In this document: positions 35,431 to 44,600 of the stretch, one piece after another
Numbering within the stretch: the stretch's first letter is position 1
Layout of the letters: each line of letters opens with the position of its first letter
Assembly: GCF_003053845.1 (NCBI RefSeq)
Contig: NZ_QAYG01000002.1
Coordinates: forward strand, 62,001 to 126,000
Origin: Breoghania corrubedonensis
GTDB taxonomy: Bacteria > Pseudomonadota > Alphaproteobacteria > Rhizobiales > Stappiaceae
Direction: 5' to 3'
DNA length: 64,000 nt
Notes under the pieces: generated by a model
What the model was told of the DNA's origin: nothing
Databases searched by the model: none
Seen by the model: only the letters and a program-made list of their open reading frames with translations
Program-made: the position numbers and the translations under genes

Positions 35431-35447
35431 GGTCCACTATATGGACC
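35431..35447. promoter_or_regulatory. Operator candidate C for the IclR regulon
   Basis: GGTCCA CTATA TGGACC, a perfect 6-bp inverted repeat around 5 bases, 53 bases before the TRAP binding-protein start. The half-site GGTCCA matches those of sites A, B and D. Confidence 0.55.
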
Positions 35448-35548
35448 ATCCCAACGACTTCTCCTCCGGAAGACAGGTTACGGAATGGCTCTTCCTTATG
35501 TCAAACTTTATTGTAAGCTATATTAGAATACATCATCGCATCATGTGC

Positions 35549-35562
35549 GGTCCATATTATGA
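35549..35562. promoter_or_regulatory. Operator candidate D for the IclR regulon
   Basis: GGTCCATATTATGA, identical to site B at 30776-30789, about 170 bases upstream of the TRAP operon and near an AT-rich promoter-like stretch (35490-35535). Confidence 0.55.
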
Positions 35563-35615
35563 TTAGTCAAACAAGCTGCATGGCGAGGACAATGCGAAGG
35601 CGCTGAATATCAGCG

Positions 35616-35945
35616 CTATGTGGCACCGATCACGAGGACGGATCGTGCCGCCTCGACGACATCATCAGTGATCGTCTTGAGCCCGTTAATGCGCAAGATG
35701 CGCTCGATCTGGACAAACAGCCGGTGCACGAGACGGAAATTGCCGTCCGTGATCCGGACAATCGTGGCAACGGCCTGGGTATCTGTGAAGTCGGCGTCAT
35801 CAAGGTTGAGCCCGAGCTGTCGCCAGCGTCGGGTGAGGACGAACGTCAGTTCCTTATCCTGCAAAGGCCGATAAGCATGGGCGAAACCAACGCGGCTGGA
35901 GAGTTGAGGGTAGCGGGCAAGCTTCATCTGAATGCAGGAGCGCGA
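35616..35945 (-). pseudogene. C-terminal fragment of a transposition AAA ATPase (TniB/IstB/MuB-like)
   Basis: An open frame of about 105 residues reads LARYPQLSSRVGFAHAYRPL, FTDTQAVATIVRITDGNFRL, VHRLFVQIERILRINGL and ends SVLVIGAT. This is the lid/C-terminal region of AAA ATPases that accompany DDE transposases; the Walker motifs are missing. It is joined upstream to a piece of a different transposase, so the frame running further upstream is a chimera. Confidence 0.6.
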
Positions 35946-35954
35946 ACGCACGGG

Positions 35955-36110
35955 CATGTAGGCCTGACATAGAAGCTCTCCATGAAGCGGCTTTGCATCG
36001 GCCTTTCCTGGCGCAATGTCGTGCCATCCAACACCACGATCCTGCTGCCAAGCAAGCGTCGCATTCGAGTTGAGCTGAGTGCCATTGTAGCCGACCACCT
36101 TGCAGAGACA
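35955..36110 (-). pseudogene. IS3-family transposase OrfB, frameshifted catalytic-core fragment
   Basis: In one frame the strand reads NGTQLNSNATLAWQQDRGVG and WHDIAPGK; after a frameshift it continues RPMQSRFMESFYVRP. Together this equals the end of the IS3-type rve core (NGTELTSN..W..IAPGKPMQNGF.ESF), with the DDE Glu in MESF. The frameshift and missing ends make it a dead remnant at the edge of the restriction island. Confidence 0.6.
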
Positions 36111-36187
36111 GCCGCCCTATTCCGAGATGGCTTCCAATTCTCCACCCAAGCGCTCACCAGCGGAAACTCCAGGTGCCATCCCTCCCC

Positions 36188-37114
36188 TCACTCTTCCGAG
36201 AAGAAGTCCTCGTCCAGCCGCTTGAATTCGATGATCCGGTGCGTGCGCACGCCGACGCCATGCTCGATCATCAGGCTCGCGAGGCGGGCGCCGTCGATGA
36301 GAACGACGCGCTGGGCGAGATGCTGAACGAACTGCTGGGCGCCCGCGCTGAAAGTGGACGTGGTGACGAACACGCCCTTCGTCGCCCCGAGCCCCACCAG
36401 CGAGCCGACGAATGCCTGCACGTCGGGCCGGCCGACCGTGACATGCCCCGCGTACCGCTTGGCCTGGACATAGACCCGATCAAGCCCGAGGCGATCCTCG
36501 TTGATGACCCCGTCGACGCCGCCGTCGCCGGTGCGGCCGAGCTGCTCGGCAGCGTTCCGGTGCGAGCCGCCGTATCCCATGGCGACAAGCAGATCGACGA
36601 TGAGCTGCTCAAAGAAGGACGGACCGTTCTGCAGGATCCGTTCGATCAGATCACCCCGCAGCGCGGCATCGAGCGCCTTGTGGGCGGCCTCGATCTGTTC
36701 CTCAGGTGTGGAGCTGCTATCGCGGGGGGAGGCGGCATGTGCCGTCGCCTCGCCTGTCGGGGTGCCGTTGTTGCTGCTTTTGTAGAACTCGCGGAAAGAC
36801 GCAAATTGCATCAGAAGGTCAACATCGATGCGCTCCGGCGAAGACGCCAGAAGCGCCCTGCCCTCGTCCGTCGCGATGAAGCGACCGCGCGCCGGCGAAG
36901 CGACAAGACCAGCCTTGCCCAGGTAGAACTTCGCCCAGTGAATGCGGTTGTGCAGGATCCGTTGGCGTCCACTCGGCAGCAACTCCTCGCGTTCCTCCAT
37001 CGTGAGCCCGAGTTCATCGGCAATCCGCTCCGCCACCTCCGGCACACGCCGCTCGCCTTCGGCGGCCTGGCGCAGGACGGGGAGCATCAGGGTCTGGTAG
37101 TCGGGAATGGGCAC
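36188..37114 (-). CDS. mrr: Mrr-type restriction endonuclease
   Basis: A 308-residue protein. The N-terminal Mrr_N winged helix is about residues 1-90 (PDYQTLMLPVLRQAAEGERR, LHNRIHWAKFYLGKAGL). The catalytic Mrr_cat domain is about 160-290, with the PD-(D/E)xK variant D201 in GDGGVDGVI and Q217-K219 in VYVQAKRY. Mrr enzymes cut DNA carrying foreign methylation. Its start is three bases after the stop of the GIY-YIG-like frame, so it is the last gene of the hsd operon. It must tolerate the HsdM methylation made by the same operon. Confidence 0.9.
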   Translation of the reverse strand: MPIPDYQTLMLPVLRQAAEGERRVPEVAERIADELGLTMEEREELLPSGRQRILHNRIHWAKFYLGKAGLVASPARGRFIATDEGRALLASSPERIDVDLLMQFASFREFYKSSNNGTPTGEATAHAASPRDSSSTPEEQIEAAHKALDAALRGDLIERILQNGPSFFEQLIVDLLVAMGYGGSHRNAAEQLGRTGDGGVDGVINEDRLGLDRVYVQAKRYAGHVTVGRPDVQAFVGSLVGLGATKGVFVTTSTFSAGAQQFVQHLAQRVVLIDGARLASLMIEHGVGVRTHRIIEFKRLDEDFFSEE

Positions 37115-37117
37115 GGC

Positions 37118-37561
37118 CTACACCTCTCCGGATAGAGCATTGCCTACGGCTTGATGACCGGCCAACCATGCCCCCTCGATCTGCATATCGTTTGCGAGAA
37201 AGAACTCGTAGCCGAGCGGTTCAGCCCCTGCCCTCTGCAGGCTATATTTCATCGCGTTTTCCCCTTCTTCCGCAATTTTGCAGTTGAGGCTGGGCGAGCG
37301 CCCCACTTCAACTTTCAGGATTTTCCAATCGAAGGCACATTTCGGTATGGCCTTGTTGAAGGCGTAACACCGCGTCTTCGGCGATCCTGAATAGCCGACC
37401 TTGATCACGCTCAGACCCTCGACCTCGGCAGCCGGCCTACCCAGAAAGTGAGAGAGATTGCCGTGCAGCTTCAGGATGTAGAGGTGCTTTGAACCATCCG
37501 CTTCCTCGACGGTGTAGGGTGAAGTTGGGCGTGGAACCGTCGAACTGACCGAGAGCTTGCG
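37118..37561 (-). CDS. GIY-YIG/T5orf172-like C-terminal module after an in-frame TGA
   Basis: This 147-codon stretch is in the same frame as the gene upstream and follows its TGA without another stop. It reads SKHLYILKLHGNLSHF, LSVIKVGYSGSPKTRCYAFN, ENAMKYSLQRAGAEPLGYEF: the Tyr-strand, KVGYS.SP..R and Glu/EFF pattern of T5orf172/GIY-YIG-like domains. A GTG at 37408 could start a shorter protein, but it would lose the first core strand (LYILKLHG). It is therefore most likely either the tail of one longer protein or the remains of one. The stop lies three bases before mrr. Confidence 0.6.
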   Translation of the reverse strand, partial: RKLSVSSTVPRPTSPYTVEEADGSKHLYILKLHGNLSHFLGRPAAEVEGLSVIKVGYSGSPKTRCYAFNKAIPKCAFDWKILKVEVGRSPSLNCKIAEEGENAMKYSLQRAGAEPLGYEFFLANDMQIEGAWLAGHQAVGNALSGEV

Positions 37562-38671
37562 TCAAAACGGCTCCGGCGTTGTATCGAATGTCCGGCGACC
37601 TCCGAAGCAGGGAACCTCCACGACAGGCAGGTCAAGCAGACCGCGCGCCTCGCTCGCATCAAACCGTTTGCAGTATCGGGCGATCGCTATGCGGCTCGAG
37701 GGATCGCCCGCCGTTCGCGGAACGAATTCATCGATCATTGGCCTATGTTCGTCTTCAATCTTCCAGGCGCGTGCTGCCTGAACGCCGAAGTTCCATCGCC
37801 CCGCCATGCCCGGATCGGCTTCCTTGCGGGCGAATGCATCGTCCGGCATGAAATCGCGGGCCGTGCCGGGCTGGCCCGTCAGCTCAAGAAAGCCTACCAG
37901 TCTGCCTCTGAGTTGCGGTGAGTGCGGGGATGTGCTGGTGACATAGACCGCCACGATGCCTCCGGGATTGAAGTCTTCCAGAAAGCGGGCGCGGTCGGCC
38001 TCGCTGGAAAAGCCGATAAAGCCCCATTCATGGGGGTCGAAACCCCAGGCCGATGTCAGCCAGACGTCGGGCGGATCGCGGTCGAAGGGATCGTCCGGCA
38101 AAGCAGCCTCCGCCCGCACATGCCGGGGCGCGATGATGTTCGCCTGAATCAGGCCATCGATGACTTCTGGATGGATCGTCCAACGATAATGGGCGTGGGC
38201 GATGCCGTCCGCCCCCTCGGCGAGGATCGTCGTCCAAATCTCATCGACATAATCGCCTTCCTTCGGCGTCAGGCCGAAACGCGTGCCGATCTTCTTGCCG
38301 AGTTCACCGTAATAGCGGTTTGCGCCACGAAAATCCTGCCAGCCTGCCGCCTCGGAAAGCTCCGTCGCGGTCAACGTCCCGGCGCGGGCATGGGCCTGCA
38401 GCATCGCGCGTTCGTAGTCGGCCAGCGGCGTCAGCCGGAAATAGTCGGCATATTCCTCCGCGGTCCCAATGTTCGGTGCCCGTCGTCCCTCGGATTTGAC
38501 GGCGTGGGAATTGTCCACCCATTGGCGGGCATCCGCCATCGCCTCCTCCACCGTATCGGCCGTGAAGCGCGGTGCCACCTGACCTCCGCCAGCGAAGATC
38601 GCGGCCTGCGCCTTGCCGTTGCGCACGTCGCCGACGATCAGATATCCCCTGTGGTTCTCTTCCTGCCGCAT
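37562..38671 (-). CDS. Unrecognised modular protein in the restriction operon
   Basis: Starting at the ATG after GAGGGGGAGAGCC, 369 residues. Visible parts: a short beta-rich N-terminus (GYLIVGDVRNGKAQAAIFAG), a helical segment (DYERAMLQAHARAGTLTATE, LSEAAGWQDFRGANRYYGEL) that looks like a small DNA-binding or adaptor fold, and a beta-rich region (WGFIGFSSEADRARFLEDFN, IVAVYVTSTSPHSPQLRGRL) reminiscent of PUA/EVE-type modified-base readers (weak inference). It ends FDTTPEPF-TGA, after which the same frame continues into a GIY-YIG-like module. The gene starts 24 bases after hsdS, in the same operon. Confidence 0.7.
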   Translation of the reverse strand: MRQEENHRGYLIVGDVRNGKAQAAIFAGGGQVAPRFTADTVEEAMADARQWVDNSHAVKSEGRRAPNIGTAEEYADYFRLTPLADYERAMLQAHARAGTLTATELSEAAGWQDFRGANRYYGELGKKIGTRFGLTPKEGDYVDEIWTTILAEGADGIAHAHYRWTIHPEVIDGLIQANIIAPRHVRAEAALPDDPFDRDPPDVWLTSAWGFDPHEWGFIGFSSEADRARFLEDFNPGGIVAVYVTSTSPHSPQLRGRLVGFLELTGQPGTARDFMPDDAFARKEADPGMAGRWNFGVQAARAWKIEDEHRPMIDEFVPRTAGDPSSRIAIARYCKRFDASEARGLLDLPVVEVPCFGGRRTFDTTPEPF

Positions 38672-38695
38672 GGCTCTCCCCCTCTTTGTGTACAA

Positions 38696-40039
38696 TCAGC
38701 CCACCTTCTTCCTCCCCCGTCCGGCTTTCGGCTGGGCCGCGCGTTCAGCCTTGATGCGCTCCAGCAGGACGCTTGCGGGTTCGTCGGCGGGATCCTGGGG
38801 CACGAGTTCGCCGCGAAAGGCCTTGGCGAGGAGCGCCTCGTCGAGCTTGCCCAGAAGCGCAAGCGCCCGCTTCGCCTCCGCCGCCAGCCGGTCGATCTTC
38901 CCGAAGGCGGCCTCGATGCGGCGGACGATTTCTTTTTGTTCCGGAAGGGGAGGAAGCGGGATCTCCAATTCACGGACTGTCTTTCCGTTGATCTTCGGCA
39001 TATTGCCGGCAGTTCCAGTAGCTCGGCTTTGGAAGTACCGCCGTACCTGCTCTGTATTCAGAAAGCGCCAAAGATATCGAGTTAATATCTCGTTGCTTAC
39101 CCGGACTCTCATCATCAAATCAGGGTAGATATATTCCAGTTCCGGCCCCTCAAAAATCGCCGAAGCCCCAAGATGCTCAAGAGAATTCGCTCTCTGTATA
39201 AGTATATCTCCCGGTCGAAGCCAAAATCTCGAAGAGATATCGACATCATTCCCGATGTATTTTATTGTATATTCGTTTAAGATCATTTTTCCTGAAGTTG
39301 TGGCGGATAGCTTCAGGGTTTTTGTCCCGACCGGATCGGTTGACGTTTTGGGAGACCATCCGTTGGACGGACCTTCGCGGACCAATGTACCAATGGCCCT
39401 GCTCTTCCATTTGCTGCTCCCCCTATTCTGCCCCCTCCATTCCCGTGTCAGTTCCCCATTGAACGCCTTGGTCAGCACCGCCTGTTTGTAGCGGGTGACG
39501 AGGGTGTCGATGCGGGCGAGGTCGGTGCGGGCGCGGGCGGATTTCGCGCTCAGGCTCTCCAGCTTGGCGACGATGCGCTTCTGTTCGGCGAGCGGAGGAA
39601 GAGGAATAGTCGTCTGCTCAAACTTGCCTTTTGTGACATGACGCAATCCGACGCCCCCATGGGCCTTTCCAATCAGTTCGTCGAGCTTGTGATTGATGCC
39701 CAGCCTAAAAAACTTGCGATTTATATCCTGTTCACGGAATTCGACTTTGAAGATGTGCTGATTGAGGACAGCTTTGCCACCATGCCAAACATGTGCCCCA
39801 AAGGACGTTCCTGGTGTGCCTGACCAAGCAAAGAGCAACTGGTCTTCATCTATTAAAAAGCGCGGGTCGACTTCACCGGAAAAATAGTTGAAAGCCGCAT
39901 CGGGGTTGTTCAAATTTTGGATTCTGACGATTGGTAATCCGGAATCGGACCAGTCACTTGGTTTGAATGCCTTTCCGTTGACCAGATTACATAGGTCTCG
40001 AATCTCAGCAGTCGCCCACCCCCTCGGCAGCCCACTCAT
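38696..40039 (-). CDS. hsdS: Type I restriction-modification specificity subunit HsdS
   Basis: An ATG at 40039 overlapping the hsdM stop (ATGA) gives 447 residues. Two target-recognition domains (about 1-150 and 215-365) alternate with two similar conserved spacers, each beginning IPLPPLxEQK (IPLPPLAEQKRIVAKLESLS and IPLPPLPEQKEIVRRIEAAF) and ending KAFNGELT / KAFRGELV. This is the standard HsdS architecture and sets the bipartite target. The recognition domains are AT-richer than the spacers, a sign of exchange. No disruption is seen. Confidence 0.93.
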   Translation of the reverse strand: MSGLPRGWATAEIRDLCNLVNGKAFKPSDWSDSGLPIVRIQNLNNPDAAFNYFSGEVDPRFLIDEDQLLFAWSGTPGTSFGAHVWHGGKAVLNQHIFKVEFREQDINRKFFRLGINHKLDELIGKAHGGVGLRHVTKGKFEQTTIPLPPLAEQKRIVAKLESLSAKSARARTDLARIDTLVTRYKQAVLTKAFNGELTREWRGQNRGSSKWKSRAIGTLVREGPSNGWSPKTSTDPVGTKTLKLSATTSGKMILNEYTIKYIGNDVDISSRFWLRPGDILIQRANSLEHLGASAIFEGPELEYIYPDLMMRVRVSNEILTRYLWRFLNTEQVRRYFQSRATGTAGNMPKINGKTVRELEIPLPPLPEQKEIVRRIEAAFGKIDRLAAEAKRALALLGKLDEALLAKAFRGELVPQDPADEPASVLLERIKAERAAQPKAGRGRKKVG

Positions 40040-41580
40040 TCCGCCACCTCGGCCGCGTCTGCCGCGCCGTCCTCCAGCTCCGCGCCCAGCGCCTCGATCT
40101 CGGTCATCGCGGCCTGCAGATGTCCGAGGATGGCGGCGGCGATGTCTTCCGGCTCGATCAATCCCTCTTCGGCCTCCTCCTCCGCCTCGCGCAGCCAGGT
40201 GATGTCGAGATTGTCGCCGCGCGCGGCGATCTCCTCGCGGGTGAAGCAGCGCCAGCGGCCCTCCTCTCCCTCGTCCTCGCCGCGCTCGGCGCCCAGTGGA
40301 TCGGGGCCGTAGGCTTTCTCGAAACCGGCGAAATGCTCCGCGTTGAGCTGGTTGGTCTTGCCGAATTTCGGCATCTGGGCGCGTAGGTCGTAGACCCACA
40401 CCTCATCGGTGTTGCCGGCCTCGGTCCTGGCGCGCGTGAAGAAGATGACGTTGGTCTTCACCCCTTGCGCATAGAAGATGCCGGTCGGCAGGCGCAGGAT
40501 GGTGTGGAGATCGCACCAGTTCATCAGCATCTGCCGGAGCGCCTTGCCGCGCCCCTCCTCGAACAGCACGTTGTCCGGCACGACGATTGCCGCCCGCCCG
40601 CCCGGTTTCAGCGCACGGATGCAGTGCTCGACGAAGGGAAGCTGGTAGGAGGAAACGGAATGCGTAACAGAGAGATCATCGCGCGTCGGCGCCCCGCCTG
40701 CCGGGCCAAACGGCGGATTGGTGAGGATCAGGTCGGCTCGTGCGAGGCGTGATCCGTCCGGTGAAAGCGTATCGCCCAGATCGACATTCTCGGTCGCAAG
40801 CCCATGCAGGTAGAGGTTCATCAGCAAGAGCCGATAGGTGGCCGGCACGTTCTCCATGCCGTGGAAGGCCTGATTGCGCTGGAACTCCTGCTCGCGCGTT
40901 CCAAGATCGAAATAATTGTCGCTCGCGCGCCGCATGGCGGTGTCGGCGGCGATGAGAAAGCCGCCCGTGCCGGCGGCCGGATCCTGAATGATCTCACCGG
41001 GCCGCGGCTTCATCAGCCGCACCAGCACCTCGATCAGCACGCGCGGGGTGAAATACTGGCCGGCGCCGCGCTTGGTCTCTTCCGCGTTCTTCTGCAGCAG
41101 GCCCTCGTAGAGATCGCCGAACTGGTCGCGTTCCTCGGAGAACCAGTTCAGGTCATCGATGGCATCGACCAGCGTCTTCAGGTTCTGCGGCTCGCGGATG
41201 AAGGTGGAGGCATTGTCGAAGATCGCCTGCACCATGTAGGGAAGCGCCACGCCCTCGGCATAGGCGAGCTTCTGGTCCTTGCCGGCGTCCCTGTCCGGCG
41301 GCAGCAGCAGCGCATCTTCCTTGCCGAGCTTGGCGTTGGCGTTGCCGAGCACGACAAGCGTTTCGCGGTAGAGCTGGAGCTTGGCCAGACCATCGGCCGC
41401 CACGATATCCGCCCACCGGTGGCCTTTCGGGATGGCGCGGGTCTCGCGGTCGCGCTCCTGCATCATCTTGAGAAACAGCAGGTAGGTCAGCTCGGTGACA
41501 TACTGCTGATAGGTGATGCCGTCCTTGCGCAGCACGGCGCACAGGCGCCAGAGCTTCTGGACGATGGCATTGGCGTTCAT
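40036..41580 (-). CDS. hsdM: Type I restriction-modification methyltransferase HsdM
   Basis: A 514-residue N6-adenine methyltransferase. An N-terminal HsdM_N helical region (to about 150) is followed by the SAM motif IQDPAAGTGGFLIAAD and the catalytic LILTNPPFGPAGG. The long acidic C-terminus interacts with HsdS. It methylates the host target and, with HsdS, forms the core complex for HsdR. It lies 60 bases after hsdR and overlaps hsdS. Confidence 0.94.
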   Translation of the reverse strand: MNANAIVQKLWRLCAVLRKDGITYQQYVTELTYLLFLKMMQERDRETRAIPKGHRWADIVAADGLAKLQLYRETLVVLGNANAKLGKEDALLLPPDRDAGKDQKLAYAEGVALPYMVQAIFDNASTFIREPQNLKTLVDAIDDLNWFSEERDQFGDLYEGLLQKNAEETKRGAGQYFTPRVLIEVLVRLMKPRPGEIIQDPAAGTGGFLIAADTAMRRASDNYFDLGTREQEFQRNQAFHGMENVPATYRLLLMNLYLHGLATENVDLGDTLSPDGSRLARADLILTNPPFGPAGGAPTRDDLSVTHSVSSYQLPFVEHCIRALKPGGRAAIVVPDNVLFEEGRGKALRQMLMNWCDLHTILRLPTGIFYAQGVKTNVIFFTRARTEAGNTDEVWVYDLRAQMPKFGKTNQLNAEHFAGFEKAYGPDPLGAERGEDEGEEGRWRCFTREEIAARGDNLDITWLREAEEEAEEGLIEPEDIAAAILGHLQAAMTEIEALGAELEDGAADAAEVAE

Positions 41581-41640
41581 GGACGGGTCCCGTTCGAATT
41601 CGTTGTTGTGGTTGTTCTTAGGCTGATTCCGGTGCCCGTA

Positions 41641-44600
41641 TCACGCGGCCGATGGTGGCCATATCGCCTCGTTGATCTGCCTGAGCACCTCGTCCAGTTC
41701 GCCGTCGAATTCCTGTGCGATGCGCTTGAAGCCGCCGCGGTCGGCGAAGGCGCCCTGGTCGAACAATGTCGGGTCGGCGACGGGCTTGTCCTTCAGCGCC
41801 CGACCTATGCGACGCAGCCAGTCCTTCTGGCGCTGGGTCCAGGGGCGGGATTTCTCGATCGCGACGATCGCATTTTCCACCCGCTTGGCATAGGGCACCA
41901 GCGGATCGCCGATCGCGGCCTGTCGGACGAAGCCGATGATGTGGGCCGCGATGTCCGCGTTGCGGGCGCTGCCATAGGCGGCCCGCAGCATGGCCTCGGA
42001 ATAGTGATGCTCGTCGAGGAGCGCGGCCAGTTCCGACAGCTCCTTGCGGGTCAGCTCGCGCGGGCGCTGGGTCGCGGCAATCATCGCCGGCACGGCGTTC
42101 ATGTTCTGCCGCACGTAGCGCTCGAAGCCCTCGATGTAGTCCTCCGGCGTCGCGTTATCGCCAAAGATCTCACGGATGTGGAGGAGTTCATCCTCGTGCG
42201 TGGAGATGGCGACACCATCGCCGGGCCCGCGCCGCCGGACAGGCGGACGATCGAGGATCTCGATGGCGCGGGGATGCTCGTCAAACCAGTGGCCAACCTC
42301 GTGGCCGGCCCGGCGCGACAGGTCGGTGACGGCTTCTTCCGGCGTCTGGCCGGCGGCGCGGGTGAACTGCTCGATCTGGTCCTCATCGAGGCGGCGAGCG
42401 AGCGAGCGCATGCGCACCACGATCTGGCCCGCCACCCAGTTCCGGTCCTCGTCCGTTTGCGCATGGCCGAGGTCGGCTGCGAGCTGCGCCATGGAGATAT
42501 CCGGCCGCACCACGACAGGGCGCATGTCCGACATGTTCTGGAGGTTAGCGTAAAGATCGACGGCATCGAAAATGCGGAAGTTTTCCTTGCCGATCTCCGG
42601 GCAAAGGCGCGTGGCGCGGCCTATCATCTGGTCATAAAGAATGCGGCTGGCAACGCGGCGCAGGAAGACGAGATTGCAGATGGAAGGAATGTCGACGCCC
42701 GTGGTCAGCAGATCGACGGTGACGACATATTTCGGCAGCGGGTCGTTTCGGAACTTCAGGATGAGGTCCTGGTTTCCGGGCACGCTGCCCGTGATCTTCA
42801 TGACCATGCCGTGCGGGACGGCCGAGATGCCGTATTCTTCCCGCAGCTCTTCCGTCAGGATATGCACGACATCATCGGCGTGGCTGTCGCGGGCGGCGAA
42901 GATGAGCGTCTTGCCCGGGCGGTCCGGCGCAATTTCTGCGGCCAGCGCCCGGCAGACGACACGGTTGAAGTTCTCCGAGTAGACGCGCTTGTTGAAGGTG
43001 GCGAGGTCGTAGTCGAGAGAGACGTCGTCCGGCAAGTCGAAGAGATCGATCTGGCCAGTGCGCGGATCGATGATCTCGACCTCCTCCCCGCCCTCGAAAT
43101 GGATGCCGGCCTCGGCAAGCGCGGTGGTGATGCGCCGGGGCGGCAGATGGTCGTTGAGCCAGCCTTCCACCACCGCCTGCCGGTAGCCGTAGGAAAACAC
43201 CGGATCGCCGAAGATCTCGCGGGTGTGCAGCGCTGGCGTGGCGGTGAGCGCGATCTTCACCGCGTCGAAATAGTCGAGCACCTGGCGGTAGGCGCTCTGG
43301 TAATCGTCGACATTGCGGAAGCCTATGTCGGTTTCGCGCAACTCGGCATCGAGCGTGTAGCCGCGGTGGGCCTCGTCGACGATGATGCAGTCGTAGGTGC
43401 CGGGCGTCGGCCGGCGGTCGGGATCATCCTCGTTGAGGATGCGGGCGACTAGCGACTGCACCGTCGCGACCTGGACCTGATCCTCCGGTTCGGGCAGCCG
43501 CTGGTCGAGACCGGCGACCTTGTAGATCTGCGCGAACTTCAAAAGTCCCTCGAGTTCGGTCGTCTCCAGCGCGTCTGTCGTCTGTTCGCCCAACGCGGTC
43601 CGGTCCACCAGAAACAGGATGCGGCGGAACCGGCGGTGCTTCAGCAGCCGATACATCAACGCGACGCAGGTGCGCGTCTTGCCGGTGCCTGTCGCCATGG
43701 AAATCAGGATATTCCGCTGTCCGGCCTCCACCGCCTCTTCCACCGCGCGGACCGCATCTTCCTGATAGGGCCTCAGCGCACCATAGCCGAAGCCTTCTTC
43801 AGCCAGCCCCTGAGCCGCCGCGTCGACATCCGTCTCCAGCTTGGCGACGAGATCGCTCGGCGAAAACCATTCCGGCAAGACGCAATCCTGGTTCGTCGCG
43901 CGGCGCACGTCGCGATACCAGATGCCGGAGACCGTCTGCCACTGGCGCACATAAGACCGACCATTGGTGGCGAACACGAAAGGCACACGGAAGGGATCGT
44001 CCAGCCCATGCTGCCAGGGTGCGTCAGGATACCGGTTCCCGGGCTCCAGACGGATATCGCGGGCATAGCGTTCGGCCTGGCGCAACGTACCGGGCACATT
44101 GGTCGACTGGCGCTTCGCCTCGATGACACCCACACACGTGTGCCCGACGAAAAGCGCGTAGTCGACCGGACCGCTTTCGGTCGGCCATTCGGCGATCGCG
44201 ATATTGCGGCCAGCCTCCGGCCTCGTGCCGGCGGAATGGCGCAAGGTCTTGCTGTCGGCCTCCCATTGCTTGTCGATCAATTGAACGTCGATGAGCAGGC
44301 GCGTGTCGGCTTCGTCCAGCTCCAGTTTGCCGGCCGCATCACGGCCCGCCTGCTTCAGCTCGACGCGAATCTGGGCTGGTTCGGCCGCAGCTGCGGCTTG
44401 AAGAGCCTCAAGCTGTTTCGCGAGTTCGTTCTGGCTGGCTTCGAATTCAGCCGCCGTCTGCTCCCAGACCACGCTCTCTGCCCTCGCCTGTCCGGCGAGT
44501 TCCTCCGCCGCCTGCCGGGCGCGCACCTGTTCTTCTGCGGAGGCGTGCGCGGCTCGGAGTTCGGCCTCCGCGGACAGAACAGCCTTTCTCAGTTCCGCCA

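Noticed and set aside
37562-37564. Selenocysteine at the in-frame TGA
   Set aside because: No hairpin of bacterial SECIS type is evident just after the TGA, and the residue lies in a linker between domains, not in a redox motif. Readthrough or mutation is simpler.
40804-43452. An 882-codon open frame on the + strand
   Set aside because: Antisense to hsdM/hsdR; the low-complexity translation mirrors the codon bias of the true genes.
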